A DNA stretch of 64,000 nucleotides, from assembly GCA_934444645.1 (NCBI GenBank), contig CAKSCV010000008.1, positions 42,341-106,340 of the forward strand, given 5' to 3'. The position numbers and the translations under genes were made by a program. Every line of letters begins with the position of its first letter. The first letter of the stretch is position 1. The DNA is from an uncultured Eubacteriales bacterium. GTDB taxonomy: Bacteria; Bacillota; Clostridia; Oscillospirales; CAG-382. The notes under the pieces are model-generated. The model did not search any database, was not told the origin of the DNA, and saw only the letters and a list, made by a program, of their open reading frames with translations. Shown here in pieces: positions 1 to 9,105 of the stretch.

Positions 1-1387
1 CATAGCCGTCCGGAAGAGCGCAGACAGAAGCATGGATTCCGGCAAGCTTTGCTGCCTTATGCGCCATTTCTTCGGTAATATTCGGGTCAAAAAGCGTAAT
101 CTGCTCAAGCACCGTTCCCGGCACACGGGAAAAATTCTGCTCCACACAGCCGATACAGGCACGTCGCTCGCGGTCGGTAATGCTTGCAACATCCAAACCG
201 CCGATCGTGATTGTTCCTGCTTCCGGTTCATAAAGGCCGAGCAACAGTCGAAGCACTGTGCTTTTTCCTGCTCCGGTTCTGCCGACAAGCGTAACCTGCT
301 CGCCTTGCTTGACTGTCATGGAAAAGTCGCAGAGCACCGGCTTTTCGCCATATCCGAAGGTGACATGAGACAGCACGATATCACCGCGCGCAGGATTTTC
401 TCGTTCCGGCGCAAGGACGCGCTCCGGCCCTTCAAGAAAGGCGTCGATGCGCTTAACGCCTGCCATGGCCGACTGAATGGTCTGAATTTCCATGCCAAGG
501 CTTTCGATCGGCGCAAAAATGCGGGAAATATAGTTCATGACAGCGACCGACGTGCCGACCGACATACCGAATAACGTCAATATTTCTGCCTTTCCGGAGG
601 CGGAAAGCAGCATAACGATGCCGACAACGGCGGCATTCAACAAAAGCACCACCGGCGAATAGAGCGCGTCATAAAAATTTGTTTTTTCTGCAGCGGAATA
701 GCTTTCGCCAATGCAGCGATCATAGCGGCGTTCCATGTAGCTTTCCAAGCCGAGAATACGGATGGTGCGCAGATTATGCAGTGTTTCAGGCACCTGTGCA
801 GATGCGGCGGCAACGGCGCGTCGGTTTTCTGTCTGTGCATAAAGCACTTTCTTCTGTACGTGCCGTGTAAAAACCGCAAAAAGCGGCAGAACCACGACTA
901 ACACGACCGCAAGTCCCGTATTTTTTACGGCAATGACCGCCAAAATCGAAAGAATACGGCAGGCATCCGCCACCATGCTTACGATTCCTGAGGTAAACAG
1001 AGCCTCCACCGTGTCCACATCGCCCGAAAAACGTGCAGCCACTTCCCCCGGTTTTTGCGAGACCAGCGTGCTTGCCGGAAGCAACGTAAGCTTTTGCGAC
1101 ATTTCGGAACGAAGCGCGTGCGTCATTTTCTGCCCGAACAGCACAAGCAGCGTTTCCTGTGCCGAAGAAAGCACGCCCTCAAGCACCAAGCTTCCGAAAT
1201 AGAGAAGCATGGCAGCAAGCGCGATCGGCAAGCCGCCGGTCAACCGGTCGATGATCTGTGCCAACAGTAACGGCGGAACCAAGGACGCTATGACGGAGGC
1301 CGCCACGCACAAAAGTGTTCCGAGGGAAAGAAGCCGATGCGTCAACGCCGCCTGTTTTAATGCTGCAAATACACCTTTATGCTTCAT
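1..1387 (-). CDS. ABC exporter subunit (TMD-NBD), partial at window edge
   Basis: Half-transporter of the type IV exporter (ABCB-like) fold, in the membrane. Translating from the ATG at 1387 gives an N-terminal membrane domain (roughly residues 15-310) followed by a nucleotide-binding domain with Walker A GRTGAGKST near 258-283 of the window. The C-terminal part (signature, Walker B, H-loop) lies beyond base 1. It overlaps the stop of the upstream exporter subunit by 11 bases, so the two are translationally coupled and probably form a heterodimer behind the MarR gene. Such MarR-linked pairs usually export drugs or peptides; the substrate cannot be read from sequence. Confidence 0.9.
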   Translation of the reverse strand, partial: MKHKGVFAALKQAALTHRLLSLGTLLCVAASVIASLVPPLLLAQIIDRLTGGLPIALAAMLLYFGSLVLEGVLSSAQETLLVLFGQKMTHALRSEMSQKLTLLPASTLVSQKPGEVAARFSGDVDTVEALFTSGIVSMVADACRILSILAVIAVKNTGLAVVLVVVLPLFAVFTRHVQKKVLYAQTENRRAVAAASAQVPETLHNLRTIRILGLESYMERRYDRCIGESYSAAEKTNFYDALYSPVVLLLNAAVVGIVMLLSASGKAEILTLFGMSVGTSVAVMNYISRIFAPIESLGMEIQTIQSAMAGVKRIDAFLEGPERVLAPERENPARGDIVLSHVTFGYGEKPVLCDFSMTVKQGEQVTLVGRTGAGKSTVLRLLLGLYEPEAGTITIGGLDVASITDRERRACIGCVEQNFSRVPGTVLEQITLFDPNITEEMAHKAAKLAGIHASVCALPDGY

Positions 1388-3113
1388 GTATTTCCCCTTC
1401 TGTCCGGCTTTCATAGAGCCGACGGTACGCCGGAACAGACACAAACAGCTCGTCGTGCGTGCCGACGGTCGTTTTGCCATTCTCCATAAAAATGATTTTT
1501 TGCATTTGCGGAAAATGGTACAGTCGGTGCGATATCAAGAAAACGACCTTATCTTGGGAATAGTCCCGTAAATTTGCAAAAACCGTATCCTCCGTTTTTC
1601 GGTCAAGAGCCGAGAACGGGTCATCCAAAACAAGCACCGGACGCGGATGGGCAAGTGTTCTTGCCAGTGCCAAACGTTTGGCCTGCCCGCCGGAAAGGCG
1701 CGTGCCGCTGCTTCCGATAACGGTTTCGGCACCGTTTTCCATCGCCGCCACCTCATCGCTTAGTGCGACGGCGTCAAGATACGGCTGAATATCCTGCTCA
1801 CTGCCGCAAAGCACGTTGTTTTTCACCGTGTCGGCACTAAGCTCCGGGTCATGTCCCAAATACCCGACCGTTCCGGCAAGTTCCCTTGAAGAAAGATCTG
1901 CCAGCTCTTTTTCGCCGAAACGAACCGAGCCGCCATACGGTGCTTCGCAGAGGAAGACACGCCCGAAGGTGGACTTTCCGCATGCCACCGGTCCCGTCAC
2001 ACCGATGATATCGCCGGGATGCGCCGTGAGGGAAAGCTCCGAAAAGAGCGGTTGGTCACCATAGGCAAAGGAAAGCTTCGAAAGCGTCAGGTCCGCTTGC
2101 GGCGCAATTTTGAGCGGTTCTAACGGCGAAAGACTTGTCATGTGCGGCTTGATACGCTTCCACGAGACCTCGGCTTTTTGCACCGAATTAAACAGCTTTG
2201 CCATCTTGGAGGATTTGACGACTAACTTGGTAAAACACGAAAGAAAGGTGGTAAACGACGCAATGTCCCATGCGCTCCATCCGACTCCCTGTACATTTTT
2301 CACGCCGAACCACAGGATAAACAGCACACCGGCTTCGGAAGCCGCAAGATACAGCGGCGGAAGTGCCGACTGCCACACGCTGTTGCGCACAGCCGTCTTT
2401 TCATAGGCATTTAATGTCTTCTCATAACGTTCTTCTCCGGCTTTTTCGCAGCCGTATATGCGATAGGTCACGGCGTTTTCCGCGCGGTCGAGCGCACCGG
2501 CGTTTAAGGCTGCCGCTGCCTTTTTGTATGCCGCTCCGGCGCGCTGCACCGGCTTTTTCATGCGTGCCGCGCAAAAACAGGAAAGCGGCGCAAAAACAAG
2601 ACTAAGCAACGCCAGCCGCCAGTCGTATACCAAAAGCATGATCGCGTAGCCGACAAATGCCACGCCGGTATCGAAGACCTCGGTGGTGAATTTGCGCATT
2701 CCCTCCACGCAATCGTCTACATCGGCGATGGCCTTCGTCATAATCTCGCCAGCACCCTCTTTTTCCAGCGAAGCACGGCTTGCACGCACAAGATTGGCAT
2801 ATAAAATGCCCTTCATGCGGCGGTTGATGTTGTTGGCAAAGCGGCGCACATAGAAGCGTTTGACAAAGCGAGATGCCTGTACGGCAAGCGTGACAGCAAG
2901 ATAGGCAAGCACGAGCACGAGCATGGTCTGTGCAGTCTTGCTGCCGCCGAGAATGTCAGCAAGTGTTCCGGCAAGACGTCCCTCAAACCACGGTGCGGCA
3001 AGCAAACCGACGTTATAAAGCAATCCCGAAAGCGTCACAAGCACAAGCGGCAGCCATTCGGCGCGGAAATAAGACAAAATCCGGTCCGGACGAAACGTTT
3101 TTTCCGTTTTCAT
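1377..3113 (-). CDS. ABC exporter subunit (TMD-NBD) with altered catalytic residue
   Basis: 578-residue half-transporter partnering the gene at 1-1387. The ATG at 3113 is chosen because AGGAAG lies about 10 bases upstream and the ORF then begins 7 bases after the marR stop; a longer in-frame extension to 3227 would overlap marR. An N-terminal membrane domain is followed by an NBD with Walker A GPVACGKST, signature LSGGQ and Walker B VLVLDD. The residue after the Walker B aspartate is Asp, where an active site has Glu. One degenerate ATP site is typical of heterodimeric exporters such as TM287/288 and BmrCD, so this is probably the degenerate-site subunit. Confidence 0.9.
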   Translation of the reverse strand: MKTEKTFRPDRILSYFRAEWLPLVLVTLSGLLYNVGLLAAPWFEGRLAGTLADILGGSKTAQTMLVLVLAYLAVTLAVQASRFVKRFYVRRFANNINRRMKGILYANLVRASRASLEKEGAGEIMTKAIADVDDCVEGMRKFTTEVFDTGVAFVGYAIMLLVYDWRLALLSLVFAPLSCFCAARMKKPVQRAGAAYKKAAAALNAGALDRAENAVTYRIYGCEKAGEERYEKTLNAYEKTAVRNSVWQSALPPLYLAASEAGVLFILWFGVKNVQGVGWSAWDIASFTTFLSCFTKLVVKSSKMAKLFNSVQKAEVSWKRIKPHMTSLSPLEPLKIAPQADLTLSKLSFAYGDQPLFSELSLTAHPGDIIGVTGPVACGKSTFGRVFLCEAPYGGSVRFGEKELADLSSRELAGTVGYLGHDPELSADTVKNNVLCGSEQDIQPYLDAVALSDEVAAMENGAETVIGSSGTRLSGGQAKRLALARTLAHPRPVLVLDDPFSALDRKTEDTVFANLRDYSQDKVVFLISHRLYHFPQMQKIIFMENGKTTVGTHDELFVSVPAYRRLYESRTEGEIHEA

Positions 3114-3120
3114 GCGTATC

Positions 3121-3579
3121 TCACTTCCTTTGACCGCCGCAAAAATGCGGAAAACCCTGGCGGCTTTCGGTTTTGGAGGCGGCATACAGCTTGTCCAATA
3201 AGCTTGCAAAGGTTTTCGCCTGCTCATCGGTCAGAACGGAGGTCAGATATTCGTAAAAAGCGGTTTCGATCTCAGCTTTGGAGGCTTTCATAGCCTCGGC
3301 TTTTTCGGTTGGATACAACAGCTTGCTGCGCCCGTCGTCCGGGTCGTCCTTGCGCACAAGAAAGCCTTTGGCTTCGAGATTTTTGGTTCGGCGCGCAATG
3401 GCCGCTTTGTCGGCATTCAGGATTTCCGCAAGCTTTGCCTGCGTGCAGCCGGCATTGTGGCGCAAGGCATGGATCAAATCGATCTCCGCCGTGCCGACGC
3501 CTTGCTCGCGTAAAGAGACCAACACCAGTTTTTCGGCTTCTCGGGCGATTTTTGTGATCTTTCGTTCGGTTATATCCAT
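3121..3579 (-). CDS. MarR-family transcriptional regulator
   Basis: 152-residue winged-helix regulator. The recognition region (CTQAKLAEILNADKAAIARR) and the wing (VRKDDPDDGRSK) are clear, and the length is normal for MarR. It is first in the operon, 7 bases before the exporter pair, with its own consensus promoter and a 30-bp palindrome just downstream of the -10. The likely role is autorepression of the exporter operon, relieved by an exporter substrate; that role is inferred from layout. Confidence 0.92.
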   Translation of the reverse strand: MDITERKITKIAREAEKLVLVSLREQGVGTAEIDLIHALRHNAGCTQAKLAEILNADKAAIARRTKNLEAKGFLVRKDDPDDGRSKLLYPTEKAEAMKASKAEIETAFYEYLTSVLTDEQAKTFASLLDKLYAASKTESRQGFPHFCGGQRK

Positions 3580-3603
3580 GTGTATCCCTCCGCAGCCTTT
3601 TTT

Positions 3604-3633
3604 GGTTGTATGTACATCGTTGTATATACAACC
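3604..3633. promoter_or_regulatory. Palindromic operator for the MarR regulator
   Basis: 30-bp imperfect palindrome (GGTTGTAT ... ATACAACC, with inner TACA/TGTA matches), starting immediately after the -10 of the marR promoter. Its position would block RNA polymerase, as expected for an autorepressor site. Confidence 0.8.
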
Positions 3634-3661
3634 ATTATAGTCTGAATTTTCTATTTGTCAA
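3634..3661 (-). promoter_or_regulatory. Sigma-A promoter of marR-exporter operon
   Basis: On the minus strand, TTGACA (3661-3656) and TATAAT (3639-3634) separated by 16 bp; both hexamers are perfect. Confidence 0.88.
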
Positions 3662-3672
3662 GTAGCTGCATG

Positions 3673-3704
3673 AAAAAACAGCGGCTTGCTTTCGCAAACC
3701 GCTG
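3673..3704 (-). terminator. Intrinsic terminator after msmK-type ATPase
   Basis: Stem CAGCGG-n-TTGC / GCAA-n-CCGCTG with a four-base loop (3679-3704), followed on the minus strand by TTTTTT. It separates the MsmK-type gene from the marR promoter. Confidence 0.85.
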
Positions 3705-3719
3705 CCTGTTGATTGTTTC

Positions 3720-4835
3720 TTAGTGAGCGATGCACTTTTCGGTTTCGATATCGAAGAAGTGTGCGTGCGTGATATCGAAAGCAACCTTAACGGTGTCGCC
3801 GCTCTTAGCCTTGGAGCGGGACGAAACACGTGCGATAAGGTTGGTATCTTCGTCCATGGAGAGGTACAGATAGATTTCTGCGCCCATAAGCTCGGTGACA
3901 TCGACCCTTGCGTCTGCCGTCCAATCGGTCAGCGTGGAGAGGTACATCGGTTCGTCATGGATAGCTTCCGGACGGATACCCATGTTCACTTCTTTGCCGA
4001 CATATTCGGCAAGAGCCGGATTTTCCGCTTTTTCGGTCGGGAGCTTGAACTTGCAGCCGGCAAACGAAACATACATATCTGCGCCCTCCTTGGAAAGCGT
4101 AGCCTTGATGAAGTTCATCTGCGGTGTGCCGATAAAGCCGGCAACGAATACGTTGCAAGGCAGATCGTACAGGTTCTGCGGCGTATCGACCTGTTGAATC
4201 AGGCCGTCCTTCATAACCACGATACGGGAAGCCATAGTCATAGCTTCGGTCTGGTCATGCGTTACGTAGATAAAGGTGGTGCCGAGTCTCTTATGGAGCA
4301 GGGTAAGCTCGGTTCTCATGGATGCACGAAGCTTCGCATCGAGGTTGGAAAGCGGTTCGTCCAAAAGGAAAACCTTCGGTTCGCGCACGATGGCACGACC
4401 CAAAGCAACACGCTGTCTCTGACCGCCGGACAAAGCCTTCGGACGTCTGTCGAGAAGGTGCGAGATATCGAGGATACGGCCGGCTTCTTCCACGCGGCGC
4501 TTGATCTCATCCTTCGGCGTTTTGCGGAGCTTCAAACCGAATGCCATGTTTTCAAACACGGTCATGTGCGGATACAGAGCGTAGTTCTGGAACACCATCG
4601 CGATATCTCTGTCCTTCGGTGCAACATCGTTGACGATGCGGTCGCCGATATACAGCTCGCCTTCGGTAATTTCTTCAAGACCCGCGATCATACGGAGTGT
4701 GGTGGATTTACCGCATCCGGAAGGACCGACGAGAATGATAAATTCTTTGTCTTTGATTTCAAGGCAGAAATCGTTAACGGCCGTTACGCCGCCCGGATAA
4801 CGCTTGAAAATGTGTTTTAAGCTTACACTTGCCAT
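3720..4835 (-). CDS. msmK: Carbohydrate ABC transporter ATP-binding protein (MsmK/UgpC type)
   Basis: 371-residue cytoplasmic ATPase of the CUT1 sugar importer class. Walker A GPSGCGKST, signature LSGGQRQR, Walker B VFLLDEP and the H-loop THDQTEA are intact, followed by an OB-fold (MOI) regulatory region. GGGAGG lies ahead of the ATG at 4835. No permease or solute-binding gene is adjacent, matching the Gram-positive habit of one stand-alone ATPase that energises several sugar importers. The symbol is by family resemblance; ugpC/malK-like would be equally acceptable. Confidence 0.93.
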   Translation of the reverse strand: MASVSLKHIFKRYPGGVTAVNDFCLEIKDKEFIILVGPSGCGKSTTLRMIAGLEEITEGELYIGDRIVNDVAPKDRDIAMVFQNYALYPHMTVFENMAFGLKLRKTPKDEIKRRVEEAGRILDISHLLDRRPKALSGGQRQRVALGRAIVREPKVFLLDEPLSNLDAKLRASMRTELTLLHKRLGTTFIYVTHDQTEAMTMASRIVVMKDGLIQQVDTPQNLYDLPCNVFVAGFIGTPQMNFIKATLSKEGADMYVSFAGCKFKLPTEKAENPALAEYVGKEVNMGIRPEAIHDEPMYLSTLTDWTADARVDVTELMGAEIYLYLSMDEDTNLIARVSSRSKAKSGDTVKVAFDITHAHFFDIETEKCIAH

Positions 4836-5069
4836 TTTGTTATTCCTCCCAAAGAATAAAACATACGTTTTCTATCATCAAAGATACAGTCTTATCTTAT
4901 CAGCATATATAATAACAAATTTTTCCGAAAAAGAAAAGTGTTTTTGTACCCAAATTTTTCAGCGCATATTTGTGCATGTTTTACAAAAAACGATGAATCA
5001 AAGCGTATATCAAAGAATTCGGGAGTTTTTCAAACAGTCAAAAACAGAATTTGTTACTTTTCAACAAAT
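4836..5069. other. Intergenic region
   Basis: AT-rich upstream region of the msmK-type gene. It probably holds that gene's promoter, but I see no hexamer pair I would commit to and no RNA element. Confidence 0.5.
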
Positions 5070-5981
5070 TTACAGGAAATACTTGTGCAAATCCTTGATA
5101 TCTGCCGAATCTTCCTCAAACAGCTCCCAGTTTTCGATGTGTTCGCATGCTTCGCCGGGCTTTAAGGTATAGAGCGGCGACAGGGTTTCCACCTCCAAGA
5201 AGCTGGCGCAGGAATACATTTCTACCGAACAGCCGTTATCGGGATAGGAAGCGCCCGGAAGGTAGGAAGTCGTAATGCGGAACGCGGTGCCGTGATTGAG
5301 GCAAACGGCAACGCCGGCGGTGTTGTTGGAGCCGATTTTGAACGGAAGCTCCGCATGAACATCTTGGGCAAGTCCCACATAGGTATCATCCATATAGAAG
5401 CGTTTGTCGGTCATGACATTATACGGCCAAAGCATAAGCGTGCGGTTGGCAAGAAGGCCGGTATCCTCGGTCGCCTGCTTCACAAACGCCCTGCCGCCCT
5501 TATCGGTCACGTTGAGGCCCCAAATGGCGCCGGTCTGCGTGCGGTCGGACATGTTGGTGAGCACATGCTTGACGCTTGCCTTGGCTTCGGTTTCATCCAC
5601 CGTGATGATGAGCGTTTCCTGCCAGCCGGTGAAGATCTGCTTGGGCGCATAAAAGGTAAACACATTATGCTCCACGGTATATGCAACCGGCGCGTTATCG
5701 GGATAATAGGTTTCAGGATGCTTTTCGGGGCTGACCCAAAAGCGATGACCCCCATAGATGTTCCAGCGTGCGCCTTTGCCGAACATGTCCTGCAGATTCG
5801 GCTCGTCGTGATAGATGGCAAGCGCGTCGTCGTTGAACATCATGTTTTGCTTGCCGACAAGGTTCAGCTTGATGATACGCGGGCCGCGGTCAACCGTAAC
5901 ATACAGTTCCATCGCGCCGTTTTCGATACAGACGCATTTGCCAAAGGTAGAGAATTCTTTTACTTCGTACGATAATGCCAT
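5070..5981 (-). CDS. Galactose-mutarotase-fold protein (DUF4380-like)
   Basis: 303-residue cytoplasmic protein without signal peptide. The segment GARWNIYGGHRFWVSPEKHP and the all-beta pattern of carbohydrate-recognising motifs resemble DUF4380/aldose-1-epimerase-like proteins, which share the galactose mutarotase beta-sandwich. The ATG at 5981 is preferred because GAGGGA sits 8 bases upstream; a TTG two codons earlier is less likely. It stands alone between msmK and metK, so context says only that a sugar-related role is plausible. No catalytic function is claimed. Confidence 0.6.
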   Translation of the reverse strand: MALSYEVKEFSTFGKCVCIENGAMELYVTVDRGPRIIKLNLVGKQNMMFNDDALAIYHDEPNLQDMFGKGARWNIYGGHRFWVSPEKHPETYYPDNAPVAYTVEHNVFTFYAPKQIFTGWQETLIITVDETEAKASVKHVLTNMSDRTQTGAIWGLNVTDKGGRAFVKQATEDTGLLANRTLMLWPYNVMTDKRFYMDDTYVGLAQDVHAELPFKIGSNNTAGVAVCLNHGTAFRITTSYLPGASYPDNGCSVEMYSCASFLEVETLSPLYTLKPGEACEHIENWELFEEDSADIKDLHKYFL

Positions 5982-6067
5982 AAACAATCCCTCATTTATT
6001 TAATATTGAATCAGACGCATCCGCCCGGCATTTTGTTCCGTGGCAGACGCATTCTTTTTGCAAAATT

Positions 6068-7255
<1,188 letters not shown>

Positions 7256-7315
7256 TGTGTTTTCCTTTCTGTTATACGTCTGTCCGTTTTTTCGGACGTT
7301 TTTTCGCAGAGAAAC

Positions 7316-7343
7316 AAAAAACCATGCCACAAAACGGCATGGG
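7316..7343 (-). terminator. Riboswitch expression-platform terminator
   Basis: On the minus strand CCATGCC-(loop)-GGCATGG is followed by TTTTTT, between the SAM-I aptamer and metK. A weaker GTCCG/CGGAC hairpin lies further down at 7280-7297. Confidence 0.88.
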
Positions 7344-7352
7344 AAAAAGAGT

Positions 7353-7463
7353 CTCTCATCTTTCACGGCTCTTTTGCAAAAGCCGTGCAGGAAGTAGCAC
7401 CTTGTCATGTCGACAGGTTGCCGGGCATCTTCGGTCCTGTTCCCTCTGCCTCTCTTGATAAGT
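7353..7463 (-). ncRNA. SAM-I (S-box) riboswitch
   Basis: The minus-strand leader of metK contains the conserved S-box landmarks in order: CTTATCAAGAG, GGCAGAGGGA, GAAGATGCCCGGCAACC, GGTGCTA-TTCCTGC and the closing GATGAG. P1 pairs 7458-7463 with 7354-7359. A terminator follows at once, so SAM binding should end transcription before metK. Confidence 0.96.
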
Positions 7464-7476
7464 TAGATTGCATTCA

Positions 7477-7505
7477 GTATACAACAAGTTTGCCGCTTTG
7501 TCAAG
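7477..7505 (-). promoter_or_regulatory. metK promoter
   Basis: TTGACA (7505-7500), 17-bp spacer, TATACT (7482-7477) on the minus strand, just upstream of the riboswitch. Confidence 0.88.
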
Positions 7506-7670
7506 GGGCGTATCGGCGAAATAAGCGGTATTTGCAAGAAATTTATAGAAAATTCAAATATGCTTTTTTCGCATTTCACCGCCGTGCGGCACAAACGGCA
7601 AAGCAGGACTTGCGTTCTGCTCCAAAAAGCAAAAATCGTGTCGAAACGCGCGGAAAAACCGTCAATCTAC

Positions 7671-7699
7671 TTGACAGATTTCGCACGGTATGATAACAT
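7671..7699 (+). promoter_or_regulatory. Probable promoter of the CapA envelope cluster
   Basis: TTGACA at 7671-7676, 17-bp spacer, TAACAT at 7694-7699. It is the best hexamer pair in the gap and is followed by a long structured leader. Confidence 0.6.
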
Positions 7700-7707
7700 T
7701 ATATAAA

Positions 7708-7842
7708 TTGAAAATATAAAATGTGAAATTGGAAGGTTAAAAACAAAAGCTGTGCGGACAGAAGCCAAATAGATTGAAAATCGGGAATGAGCGGGCTGTC
7801 TTACCGCTTTCAACAATTTAATTTTACATTTTATCTTTTCAA
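7708..7842 (+). repeat. Long inverted repeat in the leader of the CapA cluster
   Basis: Arms 7708-7730 and 7820-7842 are near-perfect inverted copies of 23 bases (TTGAAAATATAAAATG...). GCGGACAG and CTGTCTTACCGC pair further in. The structure lies between the promoter and the first ribosome site, so it could be a folded 5' UTR or an old miniature element. Confidence 0.65.
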
Positions 7843-7866
7843 TTTTACATTCAAAAGGCGGTTCAT

Positions 7867-9105
7867 ATGAAATTCAATCATAAGCGTTCTTTTTCGCTGC
7901 TTTTCACGGCTTTCGCCTGTCTTGCCGTTTTAAGCGGATGCGGCAAAGCGCGTCCCTACACCGGCATCTTTCTTTCCGACATACAGCCGCAGGCCGCTCA
8001 GACAGCCGTCATGCCGGATTTTTCTTCGTACATAAAGGAAGTGAGCTTTCTCGGCTGCGGCGACAACATCATCTACAAGGGCAATGTCAAAGAAGCTGCG
8101 GCGAACGCCGAAGCCGGCGGCAGAGCCTACAATTTCAAGCCGACCTATGCGCTCGTTGCCGACCGCATTGAAAGTGCCGACATTGCTTTCATCAATCAAG
8201 AGACCGTCATGGCCGGCGACGGCTATGAGCTCAGCTACTACCCTATGTTCAATTCACCGCAGGAGGTCGGCTACGACCTGCAAGAGCTCGGCTTTGACGT
8301 GGTCGGCATTGCCAACAACCATATGCTTGACAAAGGCGCCAAGGGGCTCGAAAAAACCATCGCTTTCTGGAAAAACATGGAGGGCGTGCTTCTCATTGGC
8401 GGTTATGACAGCAGAGAGGATTACGACACCGTGCGCGTGCTCGAGAAAAACGGCATCAAAATCGCGTTTCTTGCCTATACCTACGGCACCAACGGACTGA
8501 CCAAGGCCGCGTCCTCCTCCGTCGTGATTCCGTATATCAACGAGAACGACATCACCCGTCAGGTCGCTGCTGCCAAAAACGCTGCCGACGCCGTCATTGT
8601 TTCGGTACACTGGGGCGATGAAGGTTCGTTCAAGCCGAACGACGCACAAAAGCGCACCGCACAGCTGTTTGCCGATTGCGGCGTGACGGCAGTCATCGGA
8701 CATCATCCGCACGTCATTCAGCCGGTCGAATGGATTACCGGCAAGAACGGCAACAAAATGCTCTGTGTCTACTCGCTCGGCAATTTTGCGGCAGAGCAGG
8801 CATATGACTACAACATGGTCGGCGGCATGATCTCGTTTGACATCGTGCAGATCGCAAACACCGAGCCTCAACTGGAAAACGTTGTGTTCACGCCGACGGT
8901 CTTCCACTTCACCGCCTCCTTTACATCCAACCGCATCTATCCGATGGACGCATATACACCGGCACTTGCCGCCGCACATGGCGTTCGTGCCGCCTACAGG
9001 CACGCGTTCGACTATGACCGTCTTGTCAAATATGCCAAAGACACCATCTCCGACGAATTTTTGCCGGAAACCATGAAAGAGGGACAAAACCATGCTGCAG
9101 CATAA
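7867..9105 (+). CDS. CapA-family lipoprotein (metallophosphoesterase fold)
   Basis: 412 residues. A lipoprotein signal peptide ends in the lipobox LSGC (Cys25), so the protein is probably anchored outside the membrane. The PGA_cap/CapA metallophosphatase motifs follow: GCGDNI, INQETVMAGDG, GIANNHMLDKG, VHWGDE and GHHPHVIQP. Family members take part in poly-gamma-glutamate or capsule handling, and many are uncharacterised hydrolases. No capB or capC gene is nearby, so poly-gamma-glutamate synthesis is not supported. It is first in a five-gene plus-strand cluster and overlaps the next gene by 14 bases. Confidence 0.88.
   Translation: MKFNHKRSFSLLFTAFACLAVLSGCGKARPYTGIFLSDIQPQAAQTAVMPDFSSYIKEVSFLGCGDNIIYKGNVKEAAANAEAGGRAYNFKPTYALVADRIESADIAFINQETVMAGDGYELSYYPMFNSPQEVGYDLQELGFDVVGIANNHMLDKGAKGLEKTIAFWKNMEGVLLIGGYDSREDYDTVRVLEKNGIKIAFLAYTYGTNGLTKAASSSVVIPYINENDITRQVAAAKNAADAVIVSVHWGDEGSFKPNDAQKRTAQLFADCGVTAVIGHHPHVIQPVEWITGKNGNKMLCVYSLGNFAAEQAYDYNMVGGMISFDIVQIANTEPQLENVVFTPTVFHFTASFTSNRIYPMDAYTPALAAAHGVRAAYRHAFDYDRLVKYAKDTISDEFLPETMKEGQNHAAA

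Noticed and set aside
7256..7408. N-terminal extension of metK
   Set aside because: The in-frame codons come from the SAM-I riboswitch and its terminator; the true start has a ribosome site at 7255.
7867..9105. Poly-gamma-glutamate capsule operon
   Set aside because: Only a CapA-like gene is present; CapB and CapC synthase genes are missing from the cluster.
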